A DNA stretch of 64,000 nt, taken from contig NZ_CP072392.1 of assembly GCF_017742835.1 (NCBI RefSeq), forward strand, positions 5,270,180 through 5,334,179, read 5' to 3'. The notes beneath the pieces are model-generated. The model searched no databases. It was not told the origin of the DNA and saw only the letters and a program-made list of their open reading frames with translations. The translations under genes and the position numbers were made by a program. This DNA comes from Aquabacter sp. L1I39 (GTDB lineage: Bacteria > Pseudomonadota > Alphaproteobacteria > Rhizobiales > Xanthobacteraceae). Shown one piece after another: positions 55,022 to 63,775 of the stretch (position 1 is its first letter; each line of letters starts with the position of its first letter).

Positions 55022-56404
55022 TCAGCCCCGCATCATCGGCTCGAGGCGCCGCTGCGCCTCGTCGAGCGCGGCCTTGGTGGTGGCCTGTCCCACCAGCGCC
55101 TGCTGGATGGCGGTGGCGAGCGTGTCGCCGATGGCCGGCCATTGGGGCACGCGCGGGCGCCAGTTCACGTCCGTGTCGTGTTCCAGGGCGCCGAGGGTGG
55201 CGGCGACGAAATTGTCGCCGAAGCTGTCCATCAGCTTCACATAATCGGGGTTCTTCCACAGGCTCAGGCGGTTGACGCCGGAGCGCTTGGCGGGGCCCGC
55301 ATATTGGTAGGAGGTGCGCGCCTGGGTGGGCAGCGAGGCGGCCCACTGGATGAACAGCCAGGTGGCCTTCTTGCGCTTCTCGGGCAGCGCCGCATTGATG
55401 GGGAAGCCCCAGTTCCAGATGGAAGAGACGCGCTTGCCGGTCGGCCCCTTCGGCCAGCGGGCGAAGCCCACCTTGCCCACCACCTTGGACTTCTCGGGAT
55501 TGTTGATCACCGAGGCGGAGGTGTTGGCGTCGATATAGCTGGCCACCGTGCCCTGGGAGAAGGCGTCGGCAATGTCCGGCCAGTTCCAGTTCTGGGCGGC
55601 GGTGGGCGCATATTTGCGCATCACGTCCACATACCAGTTCAGCGCCGCTTCGGCCTCCGGGCCGTTGACGCGGAACTTGCCGCCCGGGAACCACTCGCCG
55701 CCGAATTCGCGGAACAGCGAGGAATAGATGTAGACATTCTGCCCCGCGCCGGCGACGCCGCGCAGCGCCGTGCCCCACAGGCGATTGGACGGGTCGTTGA
55801 GGGCGGCGGCGTTGGAGACGAAGTCTTCCAGCGTCTCGGCGGCCTTCAGGCCCTTCGCGTCATACAGGTCCTTGCGGTAGACCTGAATCGTGACCTCGCC
55901 GTCATAGGGCACGCCATAGAGCTTGCCCTCGATGGTGTTGGCGTTGCGCCAGGCCGGGATGATGTCGTCCGCCTGGAACCAGGACGCATCGGTGAGGGCG
56001 GCATCCTTCAGATAGGGATCGAGCGACTCCACCCATTTGTTGGCGGCATAGAGCGCGTAATACATGGGGTCGGCCGCATGGGTGGAATAGCCGCCCGCCT
56101 TGGAGGTGAGGTCGATCACCGCCTTCTGGCGGATCTGCGCCGGCGGGATCTTCTCGAAGCGCACGCTGATGCCGGTGAGGGCCTCGAACTGGGGCGCGAG
56201 GGCGATCAGGTTGTCGAAATAGCTCGCCGGGATTACCGCCACGGTGATCTGCTCGCCGGCGGCCTGCCGCCAGTCGATCTTGGCCGACTGGTAGGGGGCG
56301 AGGTCGCCATCCTGCGCGAGGCCGGCGCGGATGAAGGCGGGGACAGCGACGGCCGCAAGGCCAGCCTGCAGCACATGCCGCCGCGAGGGCTTCATTGGAC
56401 TCAT
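55022..56404 (-). CDS. ABC transporter substrate-binding protein (CUT1 type)
   Basis: 460 residues. Twin-arginine-like signal MSPMKPSRRHVLQAGLAAV to RAGLAQ, then a periplasmic bilobal fold: ITVAVIPASYFDNLIALAPQ, FEKIPPAQIRQKAVIDL, GVPYDGEVTIQVYRKDLY and the long C-terminal lobe ending WRPRVPQWPAIGD. Ligand unknown; neighbours suggest a sulfated small molecule or sugar. AGGAGG nine bases before the ATG. First gene of the seven-gene operon that ends with the formylglycine-generating enzyme. Confidence 0.92.
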   Translation of the reverse strand: MSPMKPSRRHVLQAGLAAVAVPAFIRAGLAQDGDLAPYQSAKIDWRQAAGEQITVAVIPASYFDNLIALAPQFEALTGISVRFEKIPPAQIRQKAVIDLTSKAGGYSTHAADPMYYALYAANKWVESLDPYLKDAALTDASWFQADDIIPAWRNANTIEGKLYGVPYDGEVTIQVYRKDLYDAKGLKAAETLEDFVSNAAALNDPSNRLWGTALRGVAGAGQNVYIYSSLFREFGGEWFPGGKFRVNGPEAEAALNWYVDVMRKYAPTAAQNWNWPDIADAFSQGTVASYIDANTSASVINNPEKSKVVGKVGFARWPKGPTGKRVSSIWNWGFPINAALPEKRKKATWLFIQWAASLPTQARTSYQYAGPAKRSGVNRLSLWKNPDYVKLMDSFGDNFVAATLGALEHDTDVNWRPRVPQWPAIGDTLATAIQQALVGQATTKAALDEAQRRLEPMMRG

Positions 56405-56440
56405 TGGCGTTTTCCTCCTGGCCGATATGTGTTCGGCCTA

Positions 56441-56472
56441 TTGTCATAACAATCAGATTATCGTCATAACAT
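56441..56472 (-). promoter_or_regulatory. Tandem GntR-type operator repeats in front of the ABC operon
   Basis: TTGTCATAACAA at 56441-56452 and TCGTCATAACAT at 56461-56472: the GTCATAACA core repeats 20 bp apart (two helical turns). The first copy is itself symmetric (TTGT-N4-ACAA). It fits HutC-type sites (GT-N(1)-TA-N(1)-AC-like), so the GntR protein of the operon is the likely binder. Confidence 0.6.
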
Positions 56473-56525
56473 GTCAAGCAGACGTGCCGCTGCGTCCGGC
56501 GGTTTTCACGCGCGCCGGTGCAAAA

Positions 56526-58031
56526 TCAGTGGGGAAGGTGAAGCGTCTGGGCGACGGCGGCCTGCCAGCCTTTGATCTTGCCGTCCCGGCGGTCCGCCGC
56601 CATTTGCGGCGTGAAGCGGCGGTCCAGGTGCCAGTTGGCGGCAAACGCCTCCGGCCCGCCATAAAGGCCTGCGCGCCAGCCGGCGAGAAAGGCGGCGCCC
56701 AGTGCCGTGGTTTCGCGCACCTGCGGGCGATCCACGGGCAGGGCGAGGATGTCGGCGATGAACTGCATGGTGAAATCGCTGTCCGACATGCCGCCATCCA
56801 CCCGCAGCACCGCCTCGGTCCGTGCGAGGCCGGCATGGGCCATGTCGGCGCGCATGGCGTCCAGAAGGTCGAGCGTCTGGTAGCCGACGCTTTCCAGCGC
56901 CGCGCGGGCGATCTCGCGGCGGGTGGTGCCGCGGGTGAGGCCGCTCAAGGTGGCACGGGCATCGCTGCGCCAGTGCGGCGCGCCCAGACCCACGAAGGCC
57001 GGCACCAGATAGACCGGCTGGCTCTCGTCCGCCTGTGCCGCCAATGCGGTGCTCTCTGCGGCGGTTGAGATGATGCCGAGGCTGTCGCGCAGCCATTGCA
57101 CGGTGGAGCCGGCCGAAAAGATTGCGCCTTCCAGCGCATAGGCGCGCGTGCCGTCCCATTGGTAGGCGATGGTGGTGAGCAGGCGATGGCGCGAGCGCGG
57201 GCGCACGTCCCCCGTATTGAGCAGCATGAAGGCGCCGGTGCCATAGGTGACCTTGGCGAGGCCCGGCGCGAAGCAGGCTTGGCCCACAAGGCTCGCCTGC
57301 TGGTCGCCCACCATGGCGAGCACCGGCACCTCGCGGCCGAGCCAGCCCTTGGCGGTGGTGCCGAACGGGCCGGCGGTGTCGCGCACCTCCGGCAGGAGCG
57401 CCTCGGGAACCCGGAACAGGCGCAGGAGCTCGGCGTCCCAGGCGCCGGCTGTGATGTCGAACAGCATGGTGCGGGAGGCGTTCGTCACGTCCGTGGCATG
57501 CACCGCGCCGCCCGTGAGTTGCCACAGAAGGAAGCTGTCCACGGTGCCGAAGGCCAGGTCCCCCCGCTCCGCCCGCGCCCGCGCGCCGGGCACATTGTCC
57601 AGCAGCCAGGCGATTTTGGTCGCTGAGAAATAGGGATCGATGAGGAGCCCGCTGCGCTCGGACACCAGCGCCTCGCAGCCCTCCGCATTCAGGCTGTTGC
57701 AGACCTCCGCCGTCCGCCGGTCCTGCCAGACGATGGCGGGCGCGATGGACCCGCCCGTCTCCCGGTCCCAGATGACCACCGTCTCGCGCTGGTTGGTGAG
57801 GCCGATGGCGGCGATGTCTGAGGCCGCGAGCCCCGCCTTGGTGAGCGCCTCGCGCAGGGTGGCAAGGCTGGTCTCCCACAAATCGCGCGGGTCGTGCTCC
57901 ACCCAGCCGGGATGGGGGAAATGCTGCGGGAATTCCCGCTGTGCGCTCGCTACGGGAACGAAGGTGCGGTCGAAGACGATCGCGCGCGTTGAAGTGGTGC
58001 CCTGGTCGATGACAAGGATGTGGGTGTCCAC
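56526..58031 (-). CDS. glpK: Glycerol kinase
   Basis: 501 residues. FGGY-family kinase: [14 protein letters not shown] at the N-terminus, [31 protein letters not shown], the Thr/Gly motif [14 protein letters not shown] and [17 protein letters not shown]. Phosphorylates glycerol to sn-glycerol 3-phosphate with ATP. GTG start with GGGAGGA. It is 40 bp after glpD, so glpD-glpK form a unit; its end lies 120 bp before the ABC operon. Confidence 0.96.
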   Translation of the reverse strand: MDTHILVIDQGTTSTRAIVFDRTFVPVASAQREFPQHFPHPGWVEHDPRDLWETSLATLREALTKAGLAASDIAAIGLTNQRETVVIWDRETGGSIAPAIVWQDRRTAEVCNSLNAEGCEALVSERSGLLIDPYFSATKIAWLLDNVPGARARAERGDLAFGTVDSFLLWQLTGGAVHATDVTNASRTMLFDITAGAWDAELLRLFRVPEALLPEVRDTAGPFGTTAKGWLGREVPVLAMVGDQQASLVGQACFAPGLAKVTYGTGAFMLLNTGDVRPRSRHRLLTTIAYQWDGTRAYALEGAIFSAGSTVQWLRDSLGIISTAAESTALAAQADESQPVYLVPAFVGLGAPHWRSDARATLSGLTRGTTRREIARAALESVGYQTLDLLDAMRADMAHAGLARTEAVLRVDGGMSDSDFTMQFIADILALPVDRPQVRETTALGAAFLAGWRAGLYGGPEAFAANWHLDRRFTPQMAADRRDGKIKGWQAAVAQTLHLPH

Positions 58032-58071
58032 GCCCGTCCTCCCCCTTTTTTCGTTCTTCGTATAGCGCCGG

Positions 58072-59631
58072 TCAGGCCGCGGCGGACCGGCGCTCCTGTG
58101 CCATGAACGCGTCCAGTGCCGCCACCTCTTCCGTGGACAGCCGCAGGCCGAGCTTGGTGCGGCGCCAGATCACATCGTCGGCGGTGCGGGCGAATTCCGC
58201 GCCCATGAGATGGCGGACCTCGGCCACGGTCAGTCCCGCCCCGAAGCTGCGCCGGGCTTCCGGCGCCCCGTCCGCCGCTTCCAGGATCTGGTGCGCCTGC
58301 GTGCCATAGGTGCGCGCGAGGCGCGCCGCGTCGGCGTCGGCGAGCCATTCCCGCCCGTGCTGGAGCGCCCGCGCGAGCGCCGGCGTCTCGCCCGGCGGGA
58401 AATCGCCGCCGGGCAGCGGCTTCGTGCCCGTCCAGTCGCCGCGCCGGGCGGCCGCCGGACCCAGATGCGGGACGAGCTTGTCCAGGGCGTCGAGCGCGAG
58501 GTGGCGATAGGTGGTGATCTTGCCGCCGAGCACGGACAGGAGCGGCGCGGCCTCTTCGTTCAGCTCGAGCACATAATCGCGGGTGGCCGCCTGCGCCGCG
58601 CTCGCGCCGTCATCATAGAGCGCCCGCACGCCCGAATAGGTCCACACCACATCGGCGGGCGTCACCGGACGGGCGAAATACTCGCTCGCGGCGGAGCACA
58701 GATAGGCGGTTTCCTCGGGCGTGATGGCGGGCTTGGCTGGATCGCCCTGATAGTCCAGGTCCGTGGTGCCGATGAGGGTGAAGTCGCCTTCATAGGGAAT
58801 GGCGAAGACGATGCGGCCGTCGGGATTCTGGAAGATGTAGCAGCGGTCATGGTCGAACAGGCGCGGCACCACGATGTGCGAGCCCTGCACCAGCCGCAGC
58901 TTGCCCTTCAAGGGCGGGCGGGCCGCGCCGATCTGGCGGTCGGCCCAGGGGCCGGCGGCATTGACGAGGACACGGGCGCGCACCGGCTTGCGGGTGCCGG
59001 CCTCCCGATCTTCCACGGTGAGGGTCCAGGCATCGGGCGCGCGGTCGAAGGCCACCGCGCGGGTGCGCGTCTCGATCACGGCGCCCTTGGCGCGGGCATC
59101 GGCGGCGTTGAGCACCACGAGGCGGGCGTCATCCACCCAGCAGTCGGAATATTCAAAGCCCCGCGTGCGCAGCTCGCTTTTCAGCGGAGCGCCGGCCACA
59201 TCGTGGCCGAGATCCAGCGCGCGCGTCTTGGGCAGCAGCTTGCGCCCGCCCAAATGGTCATAGAGGAAGAGGCCGAGGCGTAGCATCCACCAGGGCCGCA
59301 TGCCCCGCCCATAAGGCAGCACGAAGCGCAGCGGATGGACGATATGGGGCGCGATGCCCCACACGACCTCGCGCTCGGTGAGCGCCTCGCGCACCAGCTT
59401 GAACTCGTAATATTCCAGATAGCGCAGGCCGCCATGGAGCAGCTTGGTGGAGGCCGAGGAGGTTGCGATGGCAAGGTCGCCCTGCTCGCACAGATAGACC
59501 GAATAGCCCCGCCCGGCGGCATCGCGCGCAATGCCGCATCCGTTCACGCCGCCGCCGATGATGGCGATGTCGAACGTGCGGTCGCCGGCTCCTGCCGCCT
59601 GCCCCTGCGCAGAAGCGCGCGCCCGTTCCAT
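58072..59631 (-). CDS. glpD: Glycerol-3-phosphate dehydrogenase, FAD-dependent (aerobic)
   Basis: 519 residues. FAD motif [21 protein letters not shown] (about 23-43), then [25 protein letters not shown] and [24 protein letters not shown] and LGGKITTYR. Membrane-associated; oxidises sn-glycerol 3-phosphate to dihydroxyacetone phosphate and passes electrons to ubiquinone. ATG at 59631 with AGGAGAGG upstream; the longer frame to 59733 adds an unlikely tail. First gene of the glpD-glpK unit, just after a GlpR-like site. Confidence 0.95.
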   Translation of the reverse strand: MERARASAQGQAAGAGDRTFDIAIIGGGVNGCGIARDAAGRGYSVYLCEQGDLAIATSSASTKLLHGGLRYLEYYEFKLVREALTEREVVWGIAPHIVHPLRFVLPYGRGMRPWWMLRLGLFLYDHLGGRKLLPKTRALDLGHDVAGAPLKSELRTRGFEYSDCWVDDARLVVLNAADARAKGAVIETRTRAVAFDRAPDAWTLTVEDREAGTRKPVRARVLVNAAGPWADRQIGAARPPLKGKLRLVQGSHIVVPRLFDHDRCYIFQNPDGRIVFAIPYEGDFTLIGTTDLDYQGDPAKPAITPEETAYLCSAASEYFARPVTPADVVWTYSGVRALYDDGASAAQAATRDYVLELNEEAAPLLSVLGGKITTYRHLALDALDKLVPHLGPAAARRGDWTGTKPLPGGDFPPGETPALARALQHGREWLADADAARLARTYGTQAHQILEAADGAPEARRSFGAGLTVAEVRHLMGAEFARTADDVIWRRTKLGLRLSTEEVAALDAFMAQERRSAAA

Positions 59632-59733
59632 CTGGATCGACCTCTCCTTGGCGCCCGGCGCAATTGGCTCGCTCCGGCGCGGCATTGCGACAGTGTCCGC
59701 GAGCGCTGACGCCAAGGCTAAAGCGAACGCCAA

Positions 59734-59753
59734 TATGTTCGCAATCGAAAAAA
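59734..59753 (-). promoter_or_regulatory. GlpR-type operator before glpD
   Basis: TATGTTCGCAATCGAAAAAA: the left half matches the E. coli GlpR half-site (WATGTTCG) exactly and the right half keeps CGAA. TTCG/CGAA is symmetric around CAAT. Further GCGAAC, ACGAAC and ATGTTCG copies at 59723, 59754 and 59811 suggest several sites. Confidence 0.6.
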
Positions 59754-59794
59754 ACGAACTTTAAAGACGCAGATTTCTTTTACAAATCAATGCG

Positions 59795-60577
59795 TCATGG
59801 ATGTTCGTTTTCCGGCGACGCCTCCACCAGCTGGACGCCATGGGCGGCACACAGGGCGCGCAGGCGGGGGGATGGCAGATGGTCGGTGACGAAGGCGGCC
59901 ACTTGATTGAGATGGCCGAGGCGCACGGGCGCCACGCGCCCCACTTTGCTCTTGTCGCACACCAGGATCACCCGCCTGGCGTTCTCCATGATGGCGCGGG
60001 CGACCGTCACTTCCAGCGGGTCGAAATCGAGGAGTGAGCCGTCCTCGTCGATGGCCGAGGCGCCGATGATGGCGGTGTCCACCTTGAACTGGCGGATCAT
60101 GTCGATGGCCGCCGGCCCCACCACCGCGCCATCGGAATGGCGCACCTGGCCGCCCGCCACCATCACGCGCAGCGCCGGAAAGGGATAGAGCCGCAGCGCC
60201 ACGTTGATATTATTGGTGATGACCAGAAGATCCCGATGCGCGGTGATGGCCCGCGCCACCTCCTCGGTGGTGGTGCCGATGGTGATGAACAGGGAGGAAT
60301 TTTCGGGGATGAGCCGCGCGGCTGCCTCCCCGATGGCCCGCTTGGCGGAGGCGGCAATCTGACGGCGGGCCTCGTAGGACAGGTTCTCCACCGCCGAGGA
60401 GACCACCGCTCCGCCATGGGTGCGCGCCAGGAGATTGCCGCCGCACAACATGTTCAGGTCGCGCCGGATGGTCTGGGGCGTCACGCCGAGGCGCACGGCG
60501 AGATCCTCCACCTCCACATGGCCGCTCGTCCTTGCCAGGGACAGAATGGTGTTCTGGCGGTCATTCAGCGTCAGCAC
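59795..60577 (-). CDS. glpR: DeoR family regulator GlpR
   Basis: 260 residues from GTG 60577. DeoR HTH (NDRQNTILSLARTSGHVEVE, LAVRLGVTPQTIRRDLNMLC) with the classical RTHGGAV, then the effector domain (IGTTTEEVARAI, DTAIIGASAIDEDGSLLDFD). Represses glycerol-phosphate genes when no inducer is bound. Located upstream of glpD in the same direction. AGGA ten bases upstream. Confidence 0.92.
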   Translation of the reverse strand: MLTLNDRQNTILSLARTSGHVEVEDLAVRLGVTPQTIRRDLNMLCGGNLLARTHGGAVVSSAVENLSYEARRQIAASAKRAIGEAAARLIPENSSLFITIGTTTEEVARAITAHRDLLVITNNINVALRLYPFPALRVMVAGGQVRHSDGAVVGPAAIDMIRQFKVDTAIIGASAIDEDGSLLDFDPLEVTVARAIMENARRVILVCDKSKVGRVAPVRLGHLNQVAAFVTDHLPSPRLRALCAAHGVQLVEASPENEHP

Positions 60578-60670
60578 GCGCGACGATCCTGCGGAAGAGG
60601 TGCCTGGGCACGATGGCAATCCCCGCGCGCCAGATCAATGGCGGCGTGGCCAGGCCCCGCGCGCCATAAG

Positions 60671-61141
60671 TCAGATGCCGCGCAGCTTCAGCATGCGCAG
60701 GGGATTGTAGGTCAGAAGCTCGGTGCCGTCGCTGCGCCGGACGGAATTGAGCGTCCGCACCAGCCCCCGGTCGCCCCGGGAGGTGACGCGCATCTCGCTC
60801 ACCTCACAATAGACGGTGATGGTGTCGCCCACCACGGTCGGCCCTTTCACACGGACGTCCGCCTCCAGGAAGGCGAGGCCCGTGCCCTGCATCATGGGCA
60901 GCAGCAGTCCCTCGGCGAAGGAATAGACCAGCGCGCCCGGCACCACCGCTGCCGGCAAGGCCATGCCCGCCCGATGGTCGGCGTCGGTGAACAGCTCCTC
61001 GGTCAGCCAGGAGAGATTGCAGAAGGCGGAAAGGTCGGCCTGGGTGATGGTTCGGCCCGCGGTGCGGAACTTCATACCCAGGCTCAGATCCTCATAATGG
61101 AACCCCATGCCGATCCGGCCATAGGCTGCGCGCATTTCCAT
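60671..61141 (-). CDS. MaoC/FAS1-type dehydratase (hot-dog)
   Basis: 156 residues. FAS1A-dehydratase-like N-domain pattern: GMKFRTAGRTITQADLSAFC, NLSWLTEELFTDADHR, GALVYSFAEGLLLPM, GLAFLEADVRVKGPTVVGDT. The usual MaoC Asp/His pair is only partly visible (ADLSAFCNLSWL and TDADHR). Hydration of an enoyl-CoA, perhaps mesaconyl- or itaconyl-type, is likely from the neighbours. GGAGGG upstream; ATG one base after the CaiB stop. Confidence 0.8.
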   Translation of the reverse strand: MEMRAAYGRIGMGFHYEDLSLGMKFRTAGRTITQADLSAFCNLSWLTEELFTDADHRAGMALPAAVVPGALVYSFAEGLLLPMMQGTGLAFLEADVRVKGPTVVGDTITVYCEVSEMRVTSRGDRGLVRTLNSVRRSDGTELLTYNPLRMLKLRGI

Positions 61142-61142
61142 C

Positions 61143-62348
61143 TCATCCCTCCCCTTCCACGCCGATGGAGCCGTTCGCCGCCAGACGGCGCACCTCGTCG
61201 TCGGAATAGCCGAGCGAGGCGAGGATGCCCGCCGTATCCGCTCCCGGCCGCGGCGCGGGTTGGTCGGGTGCCACCGGCGCGCCGCGATAGAGGACGGGTT
61301 GGCGCAAGGCACGGGCCGCGCCAGCCTCCCCCTGCCCTCCCGGCGCGAAAAACCCCACGTCCGCCAGATGCGGGTCCACCAGAAGGTCGTCGAGGTCATT
61401 CACCTTGGAGTGGGGAATGTCGAGGCGGGCGAAGGTGTCCAGCCACTCTGCCGTGGTCCGCGCGGGGATGGCGGTGGCCACGATGCTGTAAAGTTCGTCC
61501 ACCCGCTTGCTGCGTTCGCCCGCATCCGCGAACCAGGGCGCGGAGAGCACATCGGCGCGCCCGATCTCCTGGAGAATGCGGCGCCACTGCTCGCCGGTAT
61601 AGGGCAGCACCGCCACCCAGCCGTCCCGCGTGCGATAGGGCCGGCGGTTGCGGGAGAAGAGCCTGTGGTAGCCGGCCCCTTGGGGCTCCGCACTGAAGGT
61701 GGCCGCCGCCAGATGCTCGTTGAACAGAAAGCTCACCAGCGACTCGAACATGGGCACCTCTACGTCCACCGCCTCCACGACGCCGCGCGCGCGCGCCGCG
61801 ATGGCCGCCAGAATGCCGTAGGTCGCATAGAGGGAGCCCACCTTGTCAGCGATGACACTGGGCACATAAGACGGCTCACCGCCCGCATGGGCGGGCAGCA
61901 TGGCAAGCCCGCTCGCCGCTTGGATCACATCGTCGAAGGCGGGCCGGTCGCGATAGCGGCCATCCTGGCCAAAGCCGATGGCCGAGCAATAGATGATGCG
62001 CGGATTGAGCGCCTTCACCGCCTCGAAACCGAACCCCAGGCGGGTGATGGCATCCACCCGCATGTTGTGCAGGAGGACGTCCGCTTCCGTCACCAGGCGC
62101 GCCAGCACCTCGCGCCCGCCTTCCGACTTCAGGTCCAGGCGGATGCTGCGCTTGTTGCGGTTGTTGTTGAGGAACATGGCGCTCATGCCCTCGCCCTGGG
62201 TCGGGTGCACGGACCGCGCGAGGTCGCCGACCATGGGCTCAACCTTGATCACATCGGCGCCGAGGTCCGCCAGGATCTGCCCGGCAAACGGGCCCAGCAC
62301 GATCGAGGTGATGTCCACCACGCGAATGCCGGTGAGAAGCGGGATCAT
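61143..62348 (-). CDS. CaiB/BaiF family CoA-transferase
   Basis: 401 residues. IRVVDITSIVLGPFAGQILA with DLGADVIKVE, NNRNKRSIRLDL and the catalytic aspartate region VIADKVGSLYATYG (D168). The order next to a CitE-type lyase and MaoC genes matches CoA-transferases that activate itaconate, mesaconate or citramalate. ATG overlaps the lyase stop (ATGA). Confidence 0.92.
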   Translation of the reverse strand: MIPLLTGIRVVDITSIVLGPFAGQILADLGADVIKVEPMVGDLARSVHPTQGEGMSAMFLNNNRNKRSIRLDLKSEGGREVLARLVTEADVLLHNMRVDAITRLGFGFEAVKALNPRIIYCSAIGFGQDGRYRDRPAFDDVIQAASGLAMLPAHAGGEPSYVPSVIADKVGSLYATYGILAAIAARARGVVEAVDVEVPMFESLVSFLFNEHLAAATFSAEPQGAGYHRLFSRNRRPYRTRDGWVAVLPYTGEQWRRILQEIGRADVLSAPWFADAGERSKRVDELYSIVATAIPARTTAEWLDTFARLDIPHSKVNDLDDLLVDPHLADVGFFAPGGQGEAGAARALRQPVLYRGAPVAPDQPAPRPGADTAGILASLGYSDDEVRRLAANGSIGVEGEG

Positions 62349-63226
62349 GGCACGCGGCTCCGTTCGAGAATGAGAGCGGCGGTGCGAATATGGGGTCGGT
62401 CCACCATTCGCCCGTCGAGCTGAAATGCGGAGAGGTCCGGGTGCGCCGCGGCCAGTTCCATCACGCGGCGCGCCCAGCTCAGGGTCGCCGCGTCCGGCGC
62501 GAGCCCCTGGTGGATGGGCGCGATCTGCGCCGGATGAATGGCCATGCGGGCACTGAAGCCGAGGTCCCTTCCACGGGCGGTCTCCGACGCCAGACGCTCC
62601 GGCGTGCGGAAATCGGGGTCAACCGCATCGATCGCATCGATGCCGGCGGCCCGTGCCACAAGGAGGCAGAACAGGCGGGCATGCTCGGCCAGTGCCGCGC
62701 CCGCATCGCTTGCGCCGGGGAGCGGGGCGCGGCCGATGTCGGCTGACAGGTCCTCCATGCCCCACGTATAGCCTTGAAGGCGCGGATGCCCCCGTCCCAG
62801 GTCTGCACCATTGAGCAGCGATGCGGCCGTTTCGGTCACGATGCCGACGATACCGACGCTCCCCTTGGGAAGACCATCCCGCGCCTCCAGGGCGTCGAGA
62901 CCATAGGCAATGGGGTCGAGCTCGCGCACGCGCGACAGCTTCGGCCAGACAAGCCCCGCGACCGACTGGAGTGGCAAGGCGGCTAGTTCCCGCAGCGCCC
63001 GGTCGGGATCGGTGCCATTCAGCCGCACATAAAGGCGCGGACGTGCCTGCGCCCGCGCTGCGGCCAGAAAAGCGCAGACCGCTTCCAACGCCGCATCCTT
63101 GCGGCCTGGCGCGACGGAATCCTCCAGGTCGAGAATGAGCGCATCGGCGGCCCCGGCGGCGGCCTTGGCCATCTTGTCCGGCGCGTCGCCGGGCACGAAC
63201 AGATAGGAACGGGGCGCGCAACTCAT
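62345..63226 (-). CDS. CitE/HpcH family CoA-thioester lyase
   Basis: 293 residues. [33 protein letters not shown] (metal-binding), [19 protein letters not shown] and [14 protein letters not shown]. Candidates are citramalyl-CoA or malyl-CoA lyase, both releasing acetyl-CoA plus pyruvate or glyoxylate. Overlaps neighbours on both sides (ATGA), so it belongs to one tightly coupled operon. Confidence 0.92.
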   Translation of the reverse strand: MSCAPRSYLFVPGDAPDKMAKAAAGAADALILDLEDSVAPGRKDAALEAVCAFLAAARAQARPRLYVRLNGTDPDRALRELAALPLQSVAGLVWPKLSRVRELDPIAYGLDALEARDGLPKGSVGIVGIVTETAASLLNGADLGRGHPRLQGYTWGMEDLSADIGRAPLPGASDAGAALAEHARLFCLLVARAAGIDAIDAVDPDFRTPERLASETARGRDLGFSARMAIHPAQIAPIHQGLAPDAATLSWARRVMELAAAHPDLSAFQLDGRMVDRPHIRTAALILERSRVP

Positions 63227-63693
63227 GCCGGGAGGCTCCCCGCTTCGGGACGCCTGCGCATCAGCGCCTGGCGCCGGCAGACCGCCACTTCCGCGCCGTC
63301 TTGGTTGAAGGCCCGGTGCTCGAATTCCACCAGCCCTGCCTCGGGCCGCGAACGGCTCTCGCGCTTGGACATCACGGTGGTCTCCACCCGCACCGTATCT
63401 CCCTGGAAGACCGGCTTGGGAAAACGCACATCGCTCATGCCCAGATTGGCGATGGTGGTGCCGAGCGTGGTGTCGGCCACCGTGATGCCGATCATGAGGC
63501 CGAGGGTGAAGAGGCTGTTTACCAGGGGTTGGCCGAACTCGGTCTTGGCGGCGAAGTGCCGGTCGATGTGCAGCGGCTGCGGATTCATGGTGAGGCAGCT
63601 GAACATCATGTTGTCGTATTCGGTGACCGTGCGGGTGATGGCGTGGGACATCACCCGCCCCGGCACGAAATCCTCGTAATAAAGCCCCGCCAT
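63223..63693 (-). CDS. MaoC family dehydratase (mesaconyl/itaconyl-CoA hydratase-like)
   Basis: 156 residues. [39 protein letters not shown] with [20 protein letters not shown], then [20 protein letters not shown]. The Asn-Pro-Gln-Pro-Leu-His stretch is the catalytic Asp/Asn-His site. First gene of the four-gene cluster; substrate inferred from context. GGGAAATGACACC precedes the ATG. Confidence 0.9.
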   Translation of the reverse strand: MAGLYYEDFVPGRVMSHAITRTVTEYDNMMFSCLTMNPQPLHIDRHFAAKTEFGQPLVNSLFTLGLMIGITVADTTLGTTIANLGMSDVRFPKPVFQGDTVRVETTVMSKRESRSRPEAGLVEFEHRAFNQDGAEVAVCRRQALMRRRPEAGSLPA

Positions 63694-63722
63694 GGTGTCA
63701 TTTCCCGGACAAGAACAGGGGG

Positions 63723-63750
63723 CGGCGCGGGCGGGCAGGCGCCCGCGCCG
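63723..63750 (-). terminator. Hairpin after the TRAP binding-protein gene
   Basis: CGGCGCGGGCG / CGCCCGCGCCG, perfect 11-bp stem, loop of six. Lies 26 bp after the stop at 63776 and separates it from the CoA cluster; no T-run, so termination may be partial. A CTCAGC/GCTGAG palindrome also overlaps the stop. Confidence 0.55.
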
Positions 63751-63775
63751 GTTCGATCAGCGATAAAGGAGGCGC

